Part shown: positions 9,367 through 19,808 of the stretch, piece after piece | Layout: each line of letters starts with the position of its first letter | Numbering within the stretch: position 1 is the first letter of the stretch | Origin: Perkinsus marinus ATCC 50983 | Taxonomy: Eukaryota > Perkinsozoa > Perkinsida > Perkinsidae | Length of the DNA: 64,000 nucleotides | NCBI RefSeq assembly: GCF_000006405.1 | Contig: NW_003204277.1 | Coordinates: forward strand, 171,837-235,836 | Reading direction: 5' to 3' | Position numbers and translations under genes: made by a program | The notes under the pieces: model-generated | Told to the model about the DNA's origin: nothing | What the model saw: the letters and a program-made list of their open reading frames with translations, nothing else | Databases searched by the model: none

Positions 9367-12018
9367 ATGGCTACTACTACTAGGCCTATCAGCAGTCATT
9401 ATCCAACCCTTGTGGAGGAGACGAAGAAGATCAACCGTGCGGACTCAGCGATGAGTGGAGCAGCTACACCGAGCACTGTTGGGGACCTTACCCCGGGGCT
9501 CAGGGCTCGCCTTGATTCTAACGACCCTTTCTGGGGCCTAGACTTCACTCAGGAGATGGCGACGAAGGCCTTGAATGAGGAAATTGAGAGGAGAGCGCAC
9601 AGGGAAGATTTTAAAGATACTCACACTACGTGGAGACTGCATCCGGACGATGTGGACCTGGTTTGTATTCTTCCAGAAGGAGTAGAAGATTCCGATGGTT
9701 ATGTTATGAAGTTCGCCGACTTTGACTTAAATGTGTTATTTGATGACCACACCTTGGAGGTGTTTGAAGTGGAGAGGAATCTATGGGAGATAGAAATGTT
9801 TGGTCCCATCTCTTTGAAGAGTAAAGGGTTGTTCATGCCTGATCCGATTCAAGAGGAAAGGTTTGTTACTCATGGTCTTGACTATGACAACATCGATGAG
9901 AGCGAATTGTGCGACTTCTGGCAGTGTTGGACACTGAGTCCGATCAAGGCCGTTGATATTGTGAATGCAGTTGAGGAGGTCCTCAAGGACCCGGTGTACG
10001 TCCTGGCTATTGACTCATCGATTATACGAGGAGCTCATTGGCTCAGCCTCATCCGCCCTAAGGTCCTTGTTAGGTTGCCATTGGTACTCAGTAGTTCGCA
10101 GAGTATTGATATCACTCAGCCAGAGGTGTCCATATCATCGATGGTCTCAGTACTGGTCGGAGGGGCTAAGCTGGCTCACTTGAATGCCCTCTTGGTACGG
10201 TTGAAGCATCACGAGTTGGTGGAGGCGGATCCTAGGGTAGTTGAAAAGTATAAATGGTGTGGTATGAAGCAGAGAGTACTAGATCGTTTCCCTGCTGATG
10301 CATGGCCTACCTGTAGGTGGATCGGTCCGGTAGAGAAGTTGTATGTTGTGGCTCAAGTGGTATTCGTAAGGGACCGCAGTGCTATTAAGGATATTGTCAA
10401 GGACGCTCATATTTCGTGGCGCGCGGTCAGCGATGTGGGACAGTGTCCGGGTCTAGCGGTGGCTCGTGGGGCTACAGCGGCCAGAGTGCTACTATTCGAG
10501 GATTCGAAGGTGTTAGAGATGGCGTGGTATGAGTTAAGCGCTTTGGCTCAAGAAGTGGCTACTATGGTGGTCTCCTCTGCATTGGATTCTCCCTGGCCTT
10601 GTCAGAAGCCACCACCAGCCCCCCAAACTGGGACTACCTTCTCACACCGATTCGAGAGGGAACCCTGGGTCCCGCTGTCGAGGCTAAGTTCCGTCTATGC
10701 TGGCTCCGCTACGGGACCGTTGATGGTTGAACATTGGAAGGATAAAGAACCGAGTGAGTACACTGTGCTGGTTGAAAGGCTCCATGCAGGGGTAGAGGGG
10801 GGAAGGATCTATACGGGCCCAAGGTATTTGCCTCCATCATGCACCCTTTCAGAGCGTGTCAAATGTTGTCTAGATTTCCTAAGCTGGACTTTGCTCTATC
10901 ACCCTGAACGTTGTAGGTCAATGCCCCTAAGAGAGGCCTTCAGGCCCCTCACACATTACTCCGATTATGTGGCCGTGCGGGTGTATGATATGCTAACTGG
11001 TATAGGGGCATTGATGGGTCTTGTCAAACCTGGGTTGTGGGTGGATGCCTATTGGCTACAGTGGCGGTCGCCTCGCCCGACCCCTAAGGTGTCGTCATAC
11101 GGTTCGGATAGGTTCGCTTGGAAGCAACCAGGGGTAGCTGCATGTGAGACTATGTGTGTGAGGGCTCCTCGAGCACCACCATGTAAGAGGGTTATCGATG
11201 CTATTGGCTCGGCCGGCGCCATACCAGTAGACCATCTGGCTTCCTACATTGAGATGAAAACTATAGAACGCTCCTCTTGGTCCTATATGGCTTTGGATAA
11301 ACTAGCTCACCGTGTGGTGTTGGTGATGAAATGCCTGGGTGTGTTGGTGATGATGTATGCTACTCTCCCGACTCAGGAGGGCCACTTACCTTGTATAGGG
11401 CCAGTATCAGTCTACACTTGTGGTATTCTGTCTATGGCCTGGGCTTCTGGTAGAGGGATTTGGTTGGGTGTACTAGGGACATGGTTCAAGGTCCCGACAA
11501 GCCTTACAGGGGAGTGGCCGGTGGACGACTATGTCTTAGTCTTAGCGATCACCACATTACTCTCCCCATCGGGCCTCCCTGCTGCATTAACCTTCCCAAC
11601 TACCCCTGAATGGGTCGTAAGCTCCCTAGCTCTACCGAGCCTATTTCCAGAGGTGGGCATTCAAGCGCTGTGGCTGTACCTGCTGGGCTCAATCCTTGGC
11701 AATCTGCTGCTGTGCCGTGAGATGCAGGGACAGGCTGGGGTGGCTGCGGTGTTAGGGTATATGCTTGGGAAGAAGCTCATGAATGTTGGACAGGTGGGTG
11801 AGCTTAGCCTGGTAGGATTTCATCATCTTGGTCCTCTTATGTTCACTCTTATATACGGTCTTGTAGTGTGGGCAGTTCATGAGGTCTTCACTCCTAGGGG
11901 GAAGAAGGCGACCCTTGGTGGCATTATATGGTTGAAGTCTTGTGCGCTCGTTGTGCTGGCGGGAATTGTGGGCAGTGCGGTAGTTGTCCCCATTATTAAT
12001 GATTTCATATTCTCATAG
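9367..12018 (+). CDS. Large orphan protein with multi-pass C-terminal membrane domain
   Basis: An uninterrupted 883-codon frame starting at the first ATG (MATTTRPISSH); the frame is open 14 codons further upstream without an ATG. Residues 1 to about 640 are soluble and mildly acidic, with tryptophans in conserved-looking spots such as NDPFWGLDF and ELCDFWQCW but no domain I recognise. The last 230 or so residues hold about six or seven hydrophobic helices, for example VVLVMKCLGVLVMMYATL, VLVLAITTLLSPSGL, IQALWLYLLGSILGNLLL and the terminal ALVVLAGIVGSAVVVPII. The protein therefore probably sits in a membrane with a large soluble N-terminal part. It stands alone between the transporters and the cyclins. 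Coding is supported by length and even codon use, not by homology. Confidence 0.75.
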   Translation: MATTTRPISSHYPTLVEETKKINRADSAMSGAATPSTVGDLTPGLRARLDSNDPFWGLDFTQEMATKALNEEIERRAHREDFKDTHTTWRLHPDDVDLVCILPEGVEDSDGYVMKFADFDLNVLFDDHTLEVFEVERNLWEIEMFGPISLKSKGLFMPDPIQEERFVTHGLDYDNIDESELCDFWQCWTLSPIKAVDIVNAVEEVLKDPVYVLAIDSSIIRGAHWLSLIRPKVLVRLPLVLSSSQSIDITQPEVSISSMVSVLVGGAKLAHLNALLVRLKHHELVEADPRVVEKYKWCGMKQRVLDRFPADAWPTCRWIGPVEKLYVVAQVVFVRDRSAIKDIVKDAHISWRAVSDVGQCPGLAVARGATAARVLLFEDSKVLEMAWYELSALAQEVATMVVSSALDSPWPCQKPPPAPQTGTTFSHRFEREPWVPLSRLSSVYAGSATGPLMVEHWKDKEPSEYTVLVERLHAGVEGGRIYTGPRYLPPSCTLSERVKCCLDFLSWTLLYHPERCRSMPLREAFRPLTHYSDYVAVRVYDMLTGIGALMGLVKPGLWVDAYWLQWRSPRPTPKVSSYGSDRFAWKQPGVAACETMCVRAPRAPPCKRVIDAIGSAGAIPVDHLASYIEMKTIERSSWSYMALDKLAHRVVLVMKCLGVLVMMYATLPTQEGHLPCIGPVSVYTCGILSMAWASGRGIWLGVLGTWFKVPTSLTGEWPVDDYVLVLAITTLLSPSGLPAALTFPTTPEWVVSSLALPSLFPEVGIQALWLYLLGSILGNLLLCREMQGQAGVAAVLGYMLGKKLMNVGQVGELSLVGFHHLGPLMFTLIYGLVVWAVHEVFTPRGKKATLGGIIWLKSCALVVLAGIVGSAVVVPIINDFIFS

Positions 12019-13391
12019 CCCTTGGAGGGTCTTGGTTGTCCTCCTGTATCATTCACAAGTTTATTCCCATTTACCATCATCATCATCATCATCATCATCA
12101 TCGTTGTTGTTGTTGCTGAGTGCTCTGTCTAGCTTTGTCCCTCAGCACCCTTATTGCGAGTTTAACCCTTCACCCTAGGTCAGAGTTCTTTCGCTCGCCC
12201 ACCGACTGTCCCCTGCTCAGTTGACTTACGCTAGATGATAACGACCATCCCCCTTCTACCTGGTAGTAGAAGTAGAAGCTCGTCGTGCGTACTACTCAGG
12301 CTCCGAGTATTTGGGAGGATAATCGGATGCTTTTGGTGAGGACATTGGTAGCAAAGGCGATTCTGAAGGTGTATGTCGGGTGAGTATTTTACGACGTTAT
12401 CAGCCGTTATAAGGAAGTTACAGGTGAGTAGAGGAGGAGGACAAGCATCGATCATTCAAGAGATATTCCCTGAAGAGGTTTTAGTGAGGTCGCATTCTGT
12501 ATTTATGATGCTGAGATACGTATATTGTCAACCAAATGTGTCGAGAGAATTCAGGGAATTTTCATTGAATTTCCCACCGAGCCGCGCGTAGATTCTCATG
12601 GTGTAGTGAGTAAACGCCTTAGGCTGAGGAGCAGTTCAGGTAGCGTCCATGCATCCACACATTCAAGCCAGTGCTTGGCGTCTTGCTCTCTTGAAGGGGT
12701 TGGTGATCGACCGCAATCGACGGTTTGCTCTGGAGAGGGCTGAAAAAGTGGGTTCTTGGTCACGTCAAGTAGTGTATCGTATTGCTGGTGCTTTGAGTAA
12801 TACGGTTAGGTCCTGAGCTCAGCTGAGGTGAGCGAGCATATATTCAATCGCCGTTACACTTTGTCTCCCCGAACAGTATTATGAACGCCTCCGAGCTCAT
12901 TGTATAGCGTTATTCAAACTCAGACGAGGTATCTTTCTCCCCGCATTAACGATCATCCACTTGCCGCATTACGTATGGGTCGTATTGGCGAAAAAGCACA
13001 ACTCAGTGTTATATCTGGTGTTTTGTGATGGACGGACGTGAAATTGAAAATTGTTTCTGTGGCTAAATGAAACTCCTGGACTTTCAAAACGACCGGATAT
13101 AATGCTAATCTATTTTTGGTATTTGAAAATGTTCACGAAAAAAGTAAATCATCAACGAAATGGGTGAAAAATTAATTTGCACTGAAAATACTGTAGACGA
13201 AGGTATCGATTCGTTCTCATCATCCCTGTACTAGATTACGGTACGACTAGGACAAGGCTGTGTAGTGGCTTGCCCCCAGAAGGCTCCCCCGTTTCCTGAG
13301 ACATGCATAAGTGAATTTACTTGTACCAATGAAGAATGTGTTTAATTGTGTGAGGGCTCGTGAATAACATTTTCTAGGAGTTGTCCTAAGA
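12019..13391. other. Intergenic region with ATC/TTG microsatellite
   Basis: No domain-bearing frame. It begins with a triplet repeat at about 12074-12117 and otherwise shows only short random frames. The right end should hold the promoter of cyclin gene 1. Confidence 0.4.
12074..12117 (+). repeat. (ATC)n-(GTT)n compound microsatellite
   Basis: About nine CAT/ATC triplets run directly into four to five GTT/TTG triplets, about 55 nt after the stop of the orphan membrane protein, probably in its 3' untranslated region. Confidence 0.85.
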
Positions 13392-14863
13392 ATGCCTCTC
13401 GTCCTGTCTTTGTCGTCATCGTCCGATCAATCAGTCTCGCCGCGATCTGGTCGATCTGATGTCTCTACTACATGCGATGATGTTACGCGCCAATCGCTGA
13501 AGCTTCGTAATCGCGAAGTCCCTTGCACGACTTACCAGGTGGAGGTTATGAATGATGGGTATCATCATCATCAACAACGCATCATACAAGAAAATGGAGA
13601 CCCGAAGGAGAATATTATGAATCCGACGTCTGCGGTAAGTGTTGGGTACTCAGTCGAGATTGTTCACTCGAGATTGTGTAGGTGAAATTCTTATCAGCAA
13701 TCATCACAGCGTTGACTATAACTATTCAACAGAGCGAGGCGGATGGTGGTAAGTATTCATGTCTATGATGCTGATGATAATGATGATGGTGTCAGAAGTC
13801 TTTGGACCAGGGGTGCTTACACGCTTTCATGCTGTCAATGTGCCAACTATCCCTTTGGGAACTTATCTAAGACGTCTTGCTAGGAAATTTAATGTAGGTA
13901 TCTATACCCACTATCACTACTACTACTACTACTACTCCTACTACTATTACTCTAACTATTACTATCACTACTACTATTACCACTGCTATTGTTACTACTG
14001 CTATTGTTACTACTGCTATTGTTACTACTGCTATTGTTGCTACTGCTATTGTTACTACTGCTACTGTTGCTACTGCTATTGTTACTACTGCTATTGTTAC
14101 TACTGCTATTGTTGCTACTGCTATTGTTACTACTGCTATTGTTGCTACTGCTATTGTTACTACTGCTACTGTTGCTACTGCTATTGTTACTACTGCTATT
14201 GTTGCTACTGCTATTGTTACTAATACTATAGTTACTACTGCTATTGTTGCTACTGCTGTTGTTACTAATACTATTATTACTACTGCTATCGTTACTACTG
14301 CTATCGTTTCTACTGCTATCGTTGCTACTGCTATCACTACTCGATGAGGCGTCCCCCATTCTGCGTGCTAAAACCGGCAGTTCTTCCTGCTCAGTGTTCT
14401 ACCATCTTCTTTATCATCGCTCTCATTTACATCGACAGAGTTAAGCTAGGGCGGCGCGAAACATTCAGGATCAACTCATACAGTATTCACAGGTATCCTT
14501 CTCTGTGCGCAGCGCGGACTCTCTCTGAATTTGGTGCTCTATTAGATTGCTACTATCAGCACTCCTGGTCTCCATCAAGTTCTATGATGACTGTTATTAC
14601 ACCAATGCGAATTATGCTAAGTTCGCAGGGGTCCGCTTGGCTGAGCTTAACTCCCTTGAGGAGGGATTTCTCAGACTCATAAGTAATGAGGAACATTATT
14701 CGCCCTTTTGTGGATCATTGATTACGTGATATCAGACTGGAAACTGACCGTCACCGCAGAAGAGTTCGAGGCCTACAGGACTTTACTCGGGAACATCTCG
14801 AACGAGGCAGTAGCATTCACCGAATGGCATTGTTACTCGTATGTGCGAATTTCTTGTAGGTAA
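13392..14863 (+). CDS. PHO80-type (P/U-type) cyclin, gene 1
   Basis: Six exons join in phase: 13392-13634, 13682-13748, 13796-13893, 14395-14492, 14546-14682 and 14736-14863. After an 81-codon low-complexity N-terminus comes VKFLSAIITALTITIQQ (first helix), TRFHAVNVPTIPLGTYLRRL (the family's FHxxxxPxIxxxxYLxR block), FFIIALIYIDR, then LLLSALLVSIKFYDDCYYTN and AKFAGVRLAELNSLEEGFLR, the diagnostic end of PHO80-like cyclins. These bind cyclin-dependent kinases and often link cell cycle or phosphate state to growth; the kinase partner is unknown. Intron 3 (501 nt) is ten times longer than its neighbours because it contains a 15-bp minisatellite. Intron positions match the two other cyclins downstream. 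Confidence 0.82.
13910..14340 (+). repeat. 15-bp minisatellite inside cyclin 1 intron 3
   Basis: About 25-30 units of a pyrimidine-rich 15-mer, TTACTACTGCTATTG, with a common variant starting TTGCTAC, flanked by simpler ACT triplets. All frames are open because the unit is a multiple of three without stops, so long poly-leucine or Tyr-Cys frames appear here; these are artefacts. The array sits between the donor GTAGGT at 13894 and the acceptor ending at 14394. Confidence 0.93.
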
Positions 14864-16363
14864 CTCTGCTCCCATTGAAACCCCTTGCTCCGTCAACTAT
14901 CGATGATGATGGAAAGGTGTGGTATGACGTTTGAAGACGTGATACCTTCCAGTCATCTGATCAATCGCTGTTCGTTATTCCCCTGTTGCCCTTCCTCTGT
15001 TAAAAGATGGCGGAATATCGAGGAGTGAATAGTCGATTATCTATCTTGAACTGCAACCTCCATTTTTATCTCTGCTCGAGATACCTCATGCATTTTGCTG
15101 CTGCTGCTGCTGCTCATATTCGTCTACCTCGTTGATCGATGCGTGGTTCGACCGAGCACTCTGTAACCAGCCTTGACCGTCTACCGAGCTCGTTTCTCAC
15201 CAACGCTTTGACCGCTGTAGAATTGTCTATCATATTTACGAGGAAGGCCTTACTTCTTACACTTGTTATTGTATCTTATTGTGGCTGCAACTGTTCATGA
15301 TGAACTTCCCTAGAAGTGATGTACTCCAGTTTGTGAGCCCAAAATGTTACACTTGCTATCAATTCTTTTGTGCACCCTTAACCTTCTACGGTGACCTTTT
15401 ATCGTGGGAGTGAATACTTCATCTATGGTTATCTACGGCTATGGTTATCAATACAAATCTCCGATCGTTCACGATATGTTTATGTACTATTGTAACGCGG
15501 TCAGTTTACACAGCTTTTGGTCTTTATAGTGTCCTCAGGATACTGTAAGCTTCAATGCTTCCTTACTCGAGTCCTCTCGAGATTGTTTGTCCAGTCTCTC
15601 TTTGTTCTTCCTTCATTATTATCCCATACTGCTCTCATCGACCTCGACTATTCATACTCTGACTGAGGTTACTCTCAGGAATACTGTGCTTGAGGGGCAT
15701 CTATTTTTCCCCAACCGTTCGGATATTAGCTGAGTAGATGATGATTTATATCCGAACCGGGGACAACTACTGTTCTCTCATTACTGAGGTTGCTGCTGCA
15801 TCCATAATAGTGTGGTACTGTTTCACACTCATCTTTATAAACGCCTTCCTGGCCAATGCGCTTGAGTGTGGTAATCCTATTAATTGCTTATTCATTGTGA
15901 TTATAACAACATCATTCAACTCGTTCAACGGTAGTAGTATCATTCATTGGTCTCATGAAATATGTCTCTTTTCCTTGCCCATGGATAACGATTCGGAAAG
16001 CAAACCTATTTGACACGAACATTACTTCTTTTTCTTGAGATTGAACAACCTAACTACTGTTGCTGCCAACAATCCCCGCAGGCACCATTACTATCGCTGC
16101 TGTTCCCACAAGGGACGAGTGTCATTTCTTTTCAGCAGCTGAGCGATTTTACACACGTAGTTCACCGCATTGAACCAATTGTCCGAGTCAATAGTGTTGA
16201 TGAAAGTAGCTCAGTGTAGTTCAGTGTGATGTTGATGATGGCAGGGATTGACGGCTTCACTGTAGTTGATGGAATCACGGTTTCGTTATTTCCTCTGATT
16301 GCGTTTTCTTATTGGAATGCTCGGTTGGTATGTTGGGGAGCAGTCTTTTTGATCTTCCTATTA
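14864..16363. other. Spacer between cyclin genes 1 and 2
   Basis: No cyclin motif or other domain. A short (CTG)n run lies near 15100-15114. Frames at 15738-16013 and 16010-16219 show no homology and may be random or belong to unmodelled 5' exons of cyclin 2. Confidence 0.35.
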
Positions 16364-17227
16364 ATGGAGGATAAGCTCTCACTGAAACGCGCTGCTGCTA
16401 CTCGTCGTCGTAATGGCGGTGGTCGCATGGTGAGTATTATTCTATATGCCGCTGCTGGGGTTAGAACTTGCGACCTTCCGCAGGATGGCTTCCTCCAAGC
16501 GATGTCCAATCTTCTGGAGCATATGGTCCTTGTCGCCTCATTAGAAAGGGCTGACTGTAAGTGAATGTGAAGCATGAGTGCTCGTCATGGTCCATGTCTT
16601 AGGTCCGGGAACACCCACCCGATTCCATGGTGTCAGCCCCCCAACCATTTCAATCTACCACTACCTTCAACGAGTAGAAGCGCACTTCAGAGTAAGCCGG
16701 TATTCATGTGTTTGTAGCTGGTGAGATTTGTATGTGTTCAGTGCTCTTCCGAATGCTTCGTCATTGCACTCATTTACATTCATCGACTACTCAAGACACA
16801 AGGCCCGAACTTCGTTGTTAGTATGTGCGCCATTCATCGGTAGTCTCAATCACCCAGAGTTCGCTATCTTACATTATTTCGATTTTCTTGCCAGAGTTAT
16901 CCTTACTGCGGTCGTGCTAGCAGCGAAGTTCTTCGACGATCGTTATTACAGTAACAGGTTTTATGCTGCTGTTGGCGGTGTTAGAACGAAAGAGCTAAAC
17001 GCACTAGAGGCTGATTTCCTCAGACTCATCAGTGAGGCACTTCTCAGTGAAGAGCTCATTATTGTGTATTTCTTTTAGATTGGAACCTCCACACTTCACC
17101 TCAGGAATACGAGTCTTATCGGATGAGTGTTTGGTCATCAGTTGAGCCAACGATGCTGCCACTATCATCATCCCCTCCCCCACCAGAAATGCTTATCAAT
17201 CTCATTAAAGTAGCATATGGAAGTTGA
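16364..17227 (+). CDS. PHO80-type (P/U-type) cyclin, gene 2
   Basis: Six exons in phase: 16364-16429, 16484-16556, 16603-16691, 16742-16839, 16895-17031 and 17079-17227. The product has [20 protein letters not shown] (first helix), [52 protein letters not shown], and [19 protein letters not shown], in the order expected of PHO80-like cyclins. All internal splice phases equal those of cyclins 1 and 3, so they are tandem duplicates. The ATG at 16364 gives a basic 22-residue leader; an earlier in-frame ATG at 16226 exists but would add a hydrophobic stretch unlike the other copies. The first intron (16430-16483) contains a tRNA T-arm-like segment in antisense orientation. Confidence 0.8.
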
Positions 17228-18502
17228 CCAACTATGAACACGAAGTTCACAAAGTTTTGTATTTTCCGTTCCCCGTTCTGTGCACTAGTTGCCATTCTTG
17301 TCAAAAGTTGTATTTTCTGTCGTCATCGTTTTGACTACCGTTGCTGTGTGTAAACACTGTACCTATAACATGATAAGTGACTAGACTCTCCTTGCCACTG
17401 TCCATGAGGCCTCTTCGAGTTAAGACTATCCAATACGTCTCGCACTCTGCCATAGCTCGCTCATGAGGGTTACCATTGCCAACAATAGCTTTACACTTTT
17501 ACCCGTTTCACTCGTAGCCTGAAAGGCACAATAAGACCAAACCTTTCGCAACATTCGGTGATAGTTGAAGTAGTGCAATCACCGTCATAAGACGATCATT
17601 ATCAAAGCATGAGCTGAGGTTGGGTAGAGGTTGCCTTCTTATTTCGGTGTCGGCGGTTGTCCACAGTGTATTCATCTGATCTTAGACTCGCTTGTGGCAA
17701 CTTTCTTTTCAATGCATGAGGAGTTAAACCGTCGATCATACTTGTTGTTTGTTCGTTCAGGTAGTCCCTCGTGGTGCTTCATGTGTAGCTACTGTAAGCA
17801 GTATGAACACTTGTATTGAGTCGCCAGATATTTCGAGAGCAATAGATTCGTATGCTGCCTGTGATTATCCTACCACTCCATCGAGTGTTATCACTCAGTG
17901 ATGGTATTCGCTTATCGACATCTGGCTCTTATTACCTATACTTGCCAACAGAGGAGTTTCCATTACCATTATGCAGGCTTTCTCTGCCTCATCTTATGAT
18001 TATTATTATTGATTTTCGCTCTCGACAGCGCTTTCGAGAGTATTCGACGATAGAGTGATTATCCCCCCCCCCCTCAGGTGGTATCTGTTCATTCCTTTTC
18101 TCTTTCGTCAGAATCCCACAGACTTATTGAAACTTCATATTGGGCGCTCGCCAATCAGAATCTGTAATAGATCACTTATCTCAGATCATCCCCTCATCAA
18201 ATGTATACAGCGAAACAGCTGTCACTTTTCCATGCCCGTCGTTGGCAGTCTGTACACTTTGCTCGACCTGATGTATTCAAAGGAATAGGAATAACTTGAG
18301 TCATGATGTTGGAGTAGATGTTATTCGTTCCTGTGGGCTCTGGAACCGTTCCTATGTTCGGTAATGATAGATGTTCATAACACTAGTAATCTCAGAGAAT
18401 ATGGTCATCACTCTACGGAGAATTTCGTTGGAGGGTTCTCATATTGAAACTATCGACCTTAGTATGCTGTTTGGTTTTTTCCTCTCCTAAGACGGCCTGA
18501 AA
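17228..18502. other. Spacer between cyclin genes 2 and 3
   Basis: No domain-bearing frame. A run of about a dozen C residues lies at 18062-18074. The right edge should include the promoter of cyclin 3. Confidence 0.35.
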
Positions 18503-19808
18503 ATGCTATCATTGGCGGTCACTAATAATCGTAACACCTTCTCCGTGTCACCACCGGCATCACCAAATCTCTCGCCAGCTAGACCAAGGCCAGCTGTCTC
18601 GATCATTCGCGAGGAGACCTCCTCTGTAGATTATCAAACGCAGCAGTTCTTGAGACGAGTCTGTCGATGCAATAGCAGCGATGCTGCGATATTCCTCACA
18701 CAAGTGAGGGACGACGACGACAAACACAACTGTAATTTTTCGAGGCCTCGGAATATGACCAGTGATGGTGACTTTTTCGCTCATCCTTCGCACTCCTCTG
18801 TGAATACAACAGATAAGGGTAGCAAGGAAAGCCCCGTCACTTGTACTGATACCGATGGCTCTGTTACTGCTCCCAGCACAGGAGTAGTATCCTGTTTACC
18901 ACATAATGAGAGTCAGGCAAGTCTGATGACTCTGGTGGGCATAGCTGATGATAATGATGATCGACACGTGTGCTGTGATGGCAATGTTTCAATGCGTGTC
19001 GACGCTGATGAGGAGTTTTTGCAGGAGTTCGTCTTCGGGACTTCAGCATTTCAGGTTAGTCCAAATTCGCTGCTTAAGTTTTTGAGACGACTTTCAGGTC
19101 GATTTCGTGGCTACCCTGGCCAAGTCGGTCCTCGAAATGATATCTCCTGCAGAGATAGTCGCCTTTCCAGGCAAGTCAATTATCCTTCTACTGCATCCAC
19201 CGTTTTCCCCCATAATCGTGCGTAATTCGTTCCGTCAGATATCCCGCTGAACCTTCGGGGAGTTACTCGATTTTACTCACTTCGGCCACCGAGCATCTCA
19301 ATTCATGCGTATTTGAAACGCCTGGAGAAGCATTTCATGGTGAGAGCTTTCCATGCTACGCTCCGCCGCAATTTTCATTTTCAGTGCTCGCGAGAATGCT
19401 ATCTGATCGCCCTCATCTACCTCGATCGAATTTCCAAAAACTACTCTGAATTTCGAATAACAAGAAGGAGCGTCCACAAGTGAGTGTTCGCACTATAGCC
19501 GTTGACTTATTTTTTTCCTTTAGATTTTTCCTCGCTGCTTTGGTGATTGCAGTAAAGTACTTTGACGACCTCTACTATGACAACAAGTTTTATGCCCATG
19601 TTGGTGGCGTTAGAGTGGCAGAACTTGATGTGATGGAGGCCGCTTTTTTGCAGCTTATCGGTAGGCGGCGGAGCGAAGCTGTGTCGTAACTATCATTTTA
19701 TCAGATTGGCATCTGTTTGTACCAGGAGATGAATTCGCCCTGTGTGCCAAGAGATTCCTAATGATGGGTTGCCGTCCTGCCTCTACAGAAGGACCTGTAG
19801 ACTTGTGA
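18503..19808 (+). CDS. PHO80-type (P/U-type) cyclin, gene 3
   Basis: Seven exons: 18503-19054, 19098-19170, 19239-19339, 19385-19479, 19524-19660 and 19705-19808 are all in phase (six listed, the first being long). The first exon encodes a 184-residue serine-rich, probably disordered extension absent from copies 1 and 2. The cyclin core follows: VDFVATLAKSVLEMIS, VTRFYSLRPPSISIHAYLKR, ECYLIALIYLDR, FFLAALVIAVKYFDDLYYDN and GGVRVAELDVMEAAFLQLI, ending WHLFVPGDEF. The intron 19171-19238 starts GCAAGT and ends CAG, a GC-AG intron needed to keep frame. Other introns are GT-AG of 43-53 nt. The count is six exons; the word seven above would apply only if the long first exon is itself split. Confidence 0.82.

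Noticed and set aside
13867-14359. Long Tyr/Cys, poly-Leu, Ser/Asn and Val/Ile/Ala frames
   Set aside because: All come from the 15-bp minisatellite, which lacks stops in several frames; the segment is an intron of cyclin 1.
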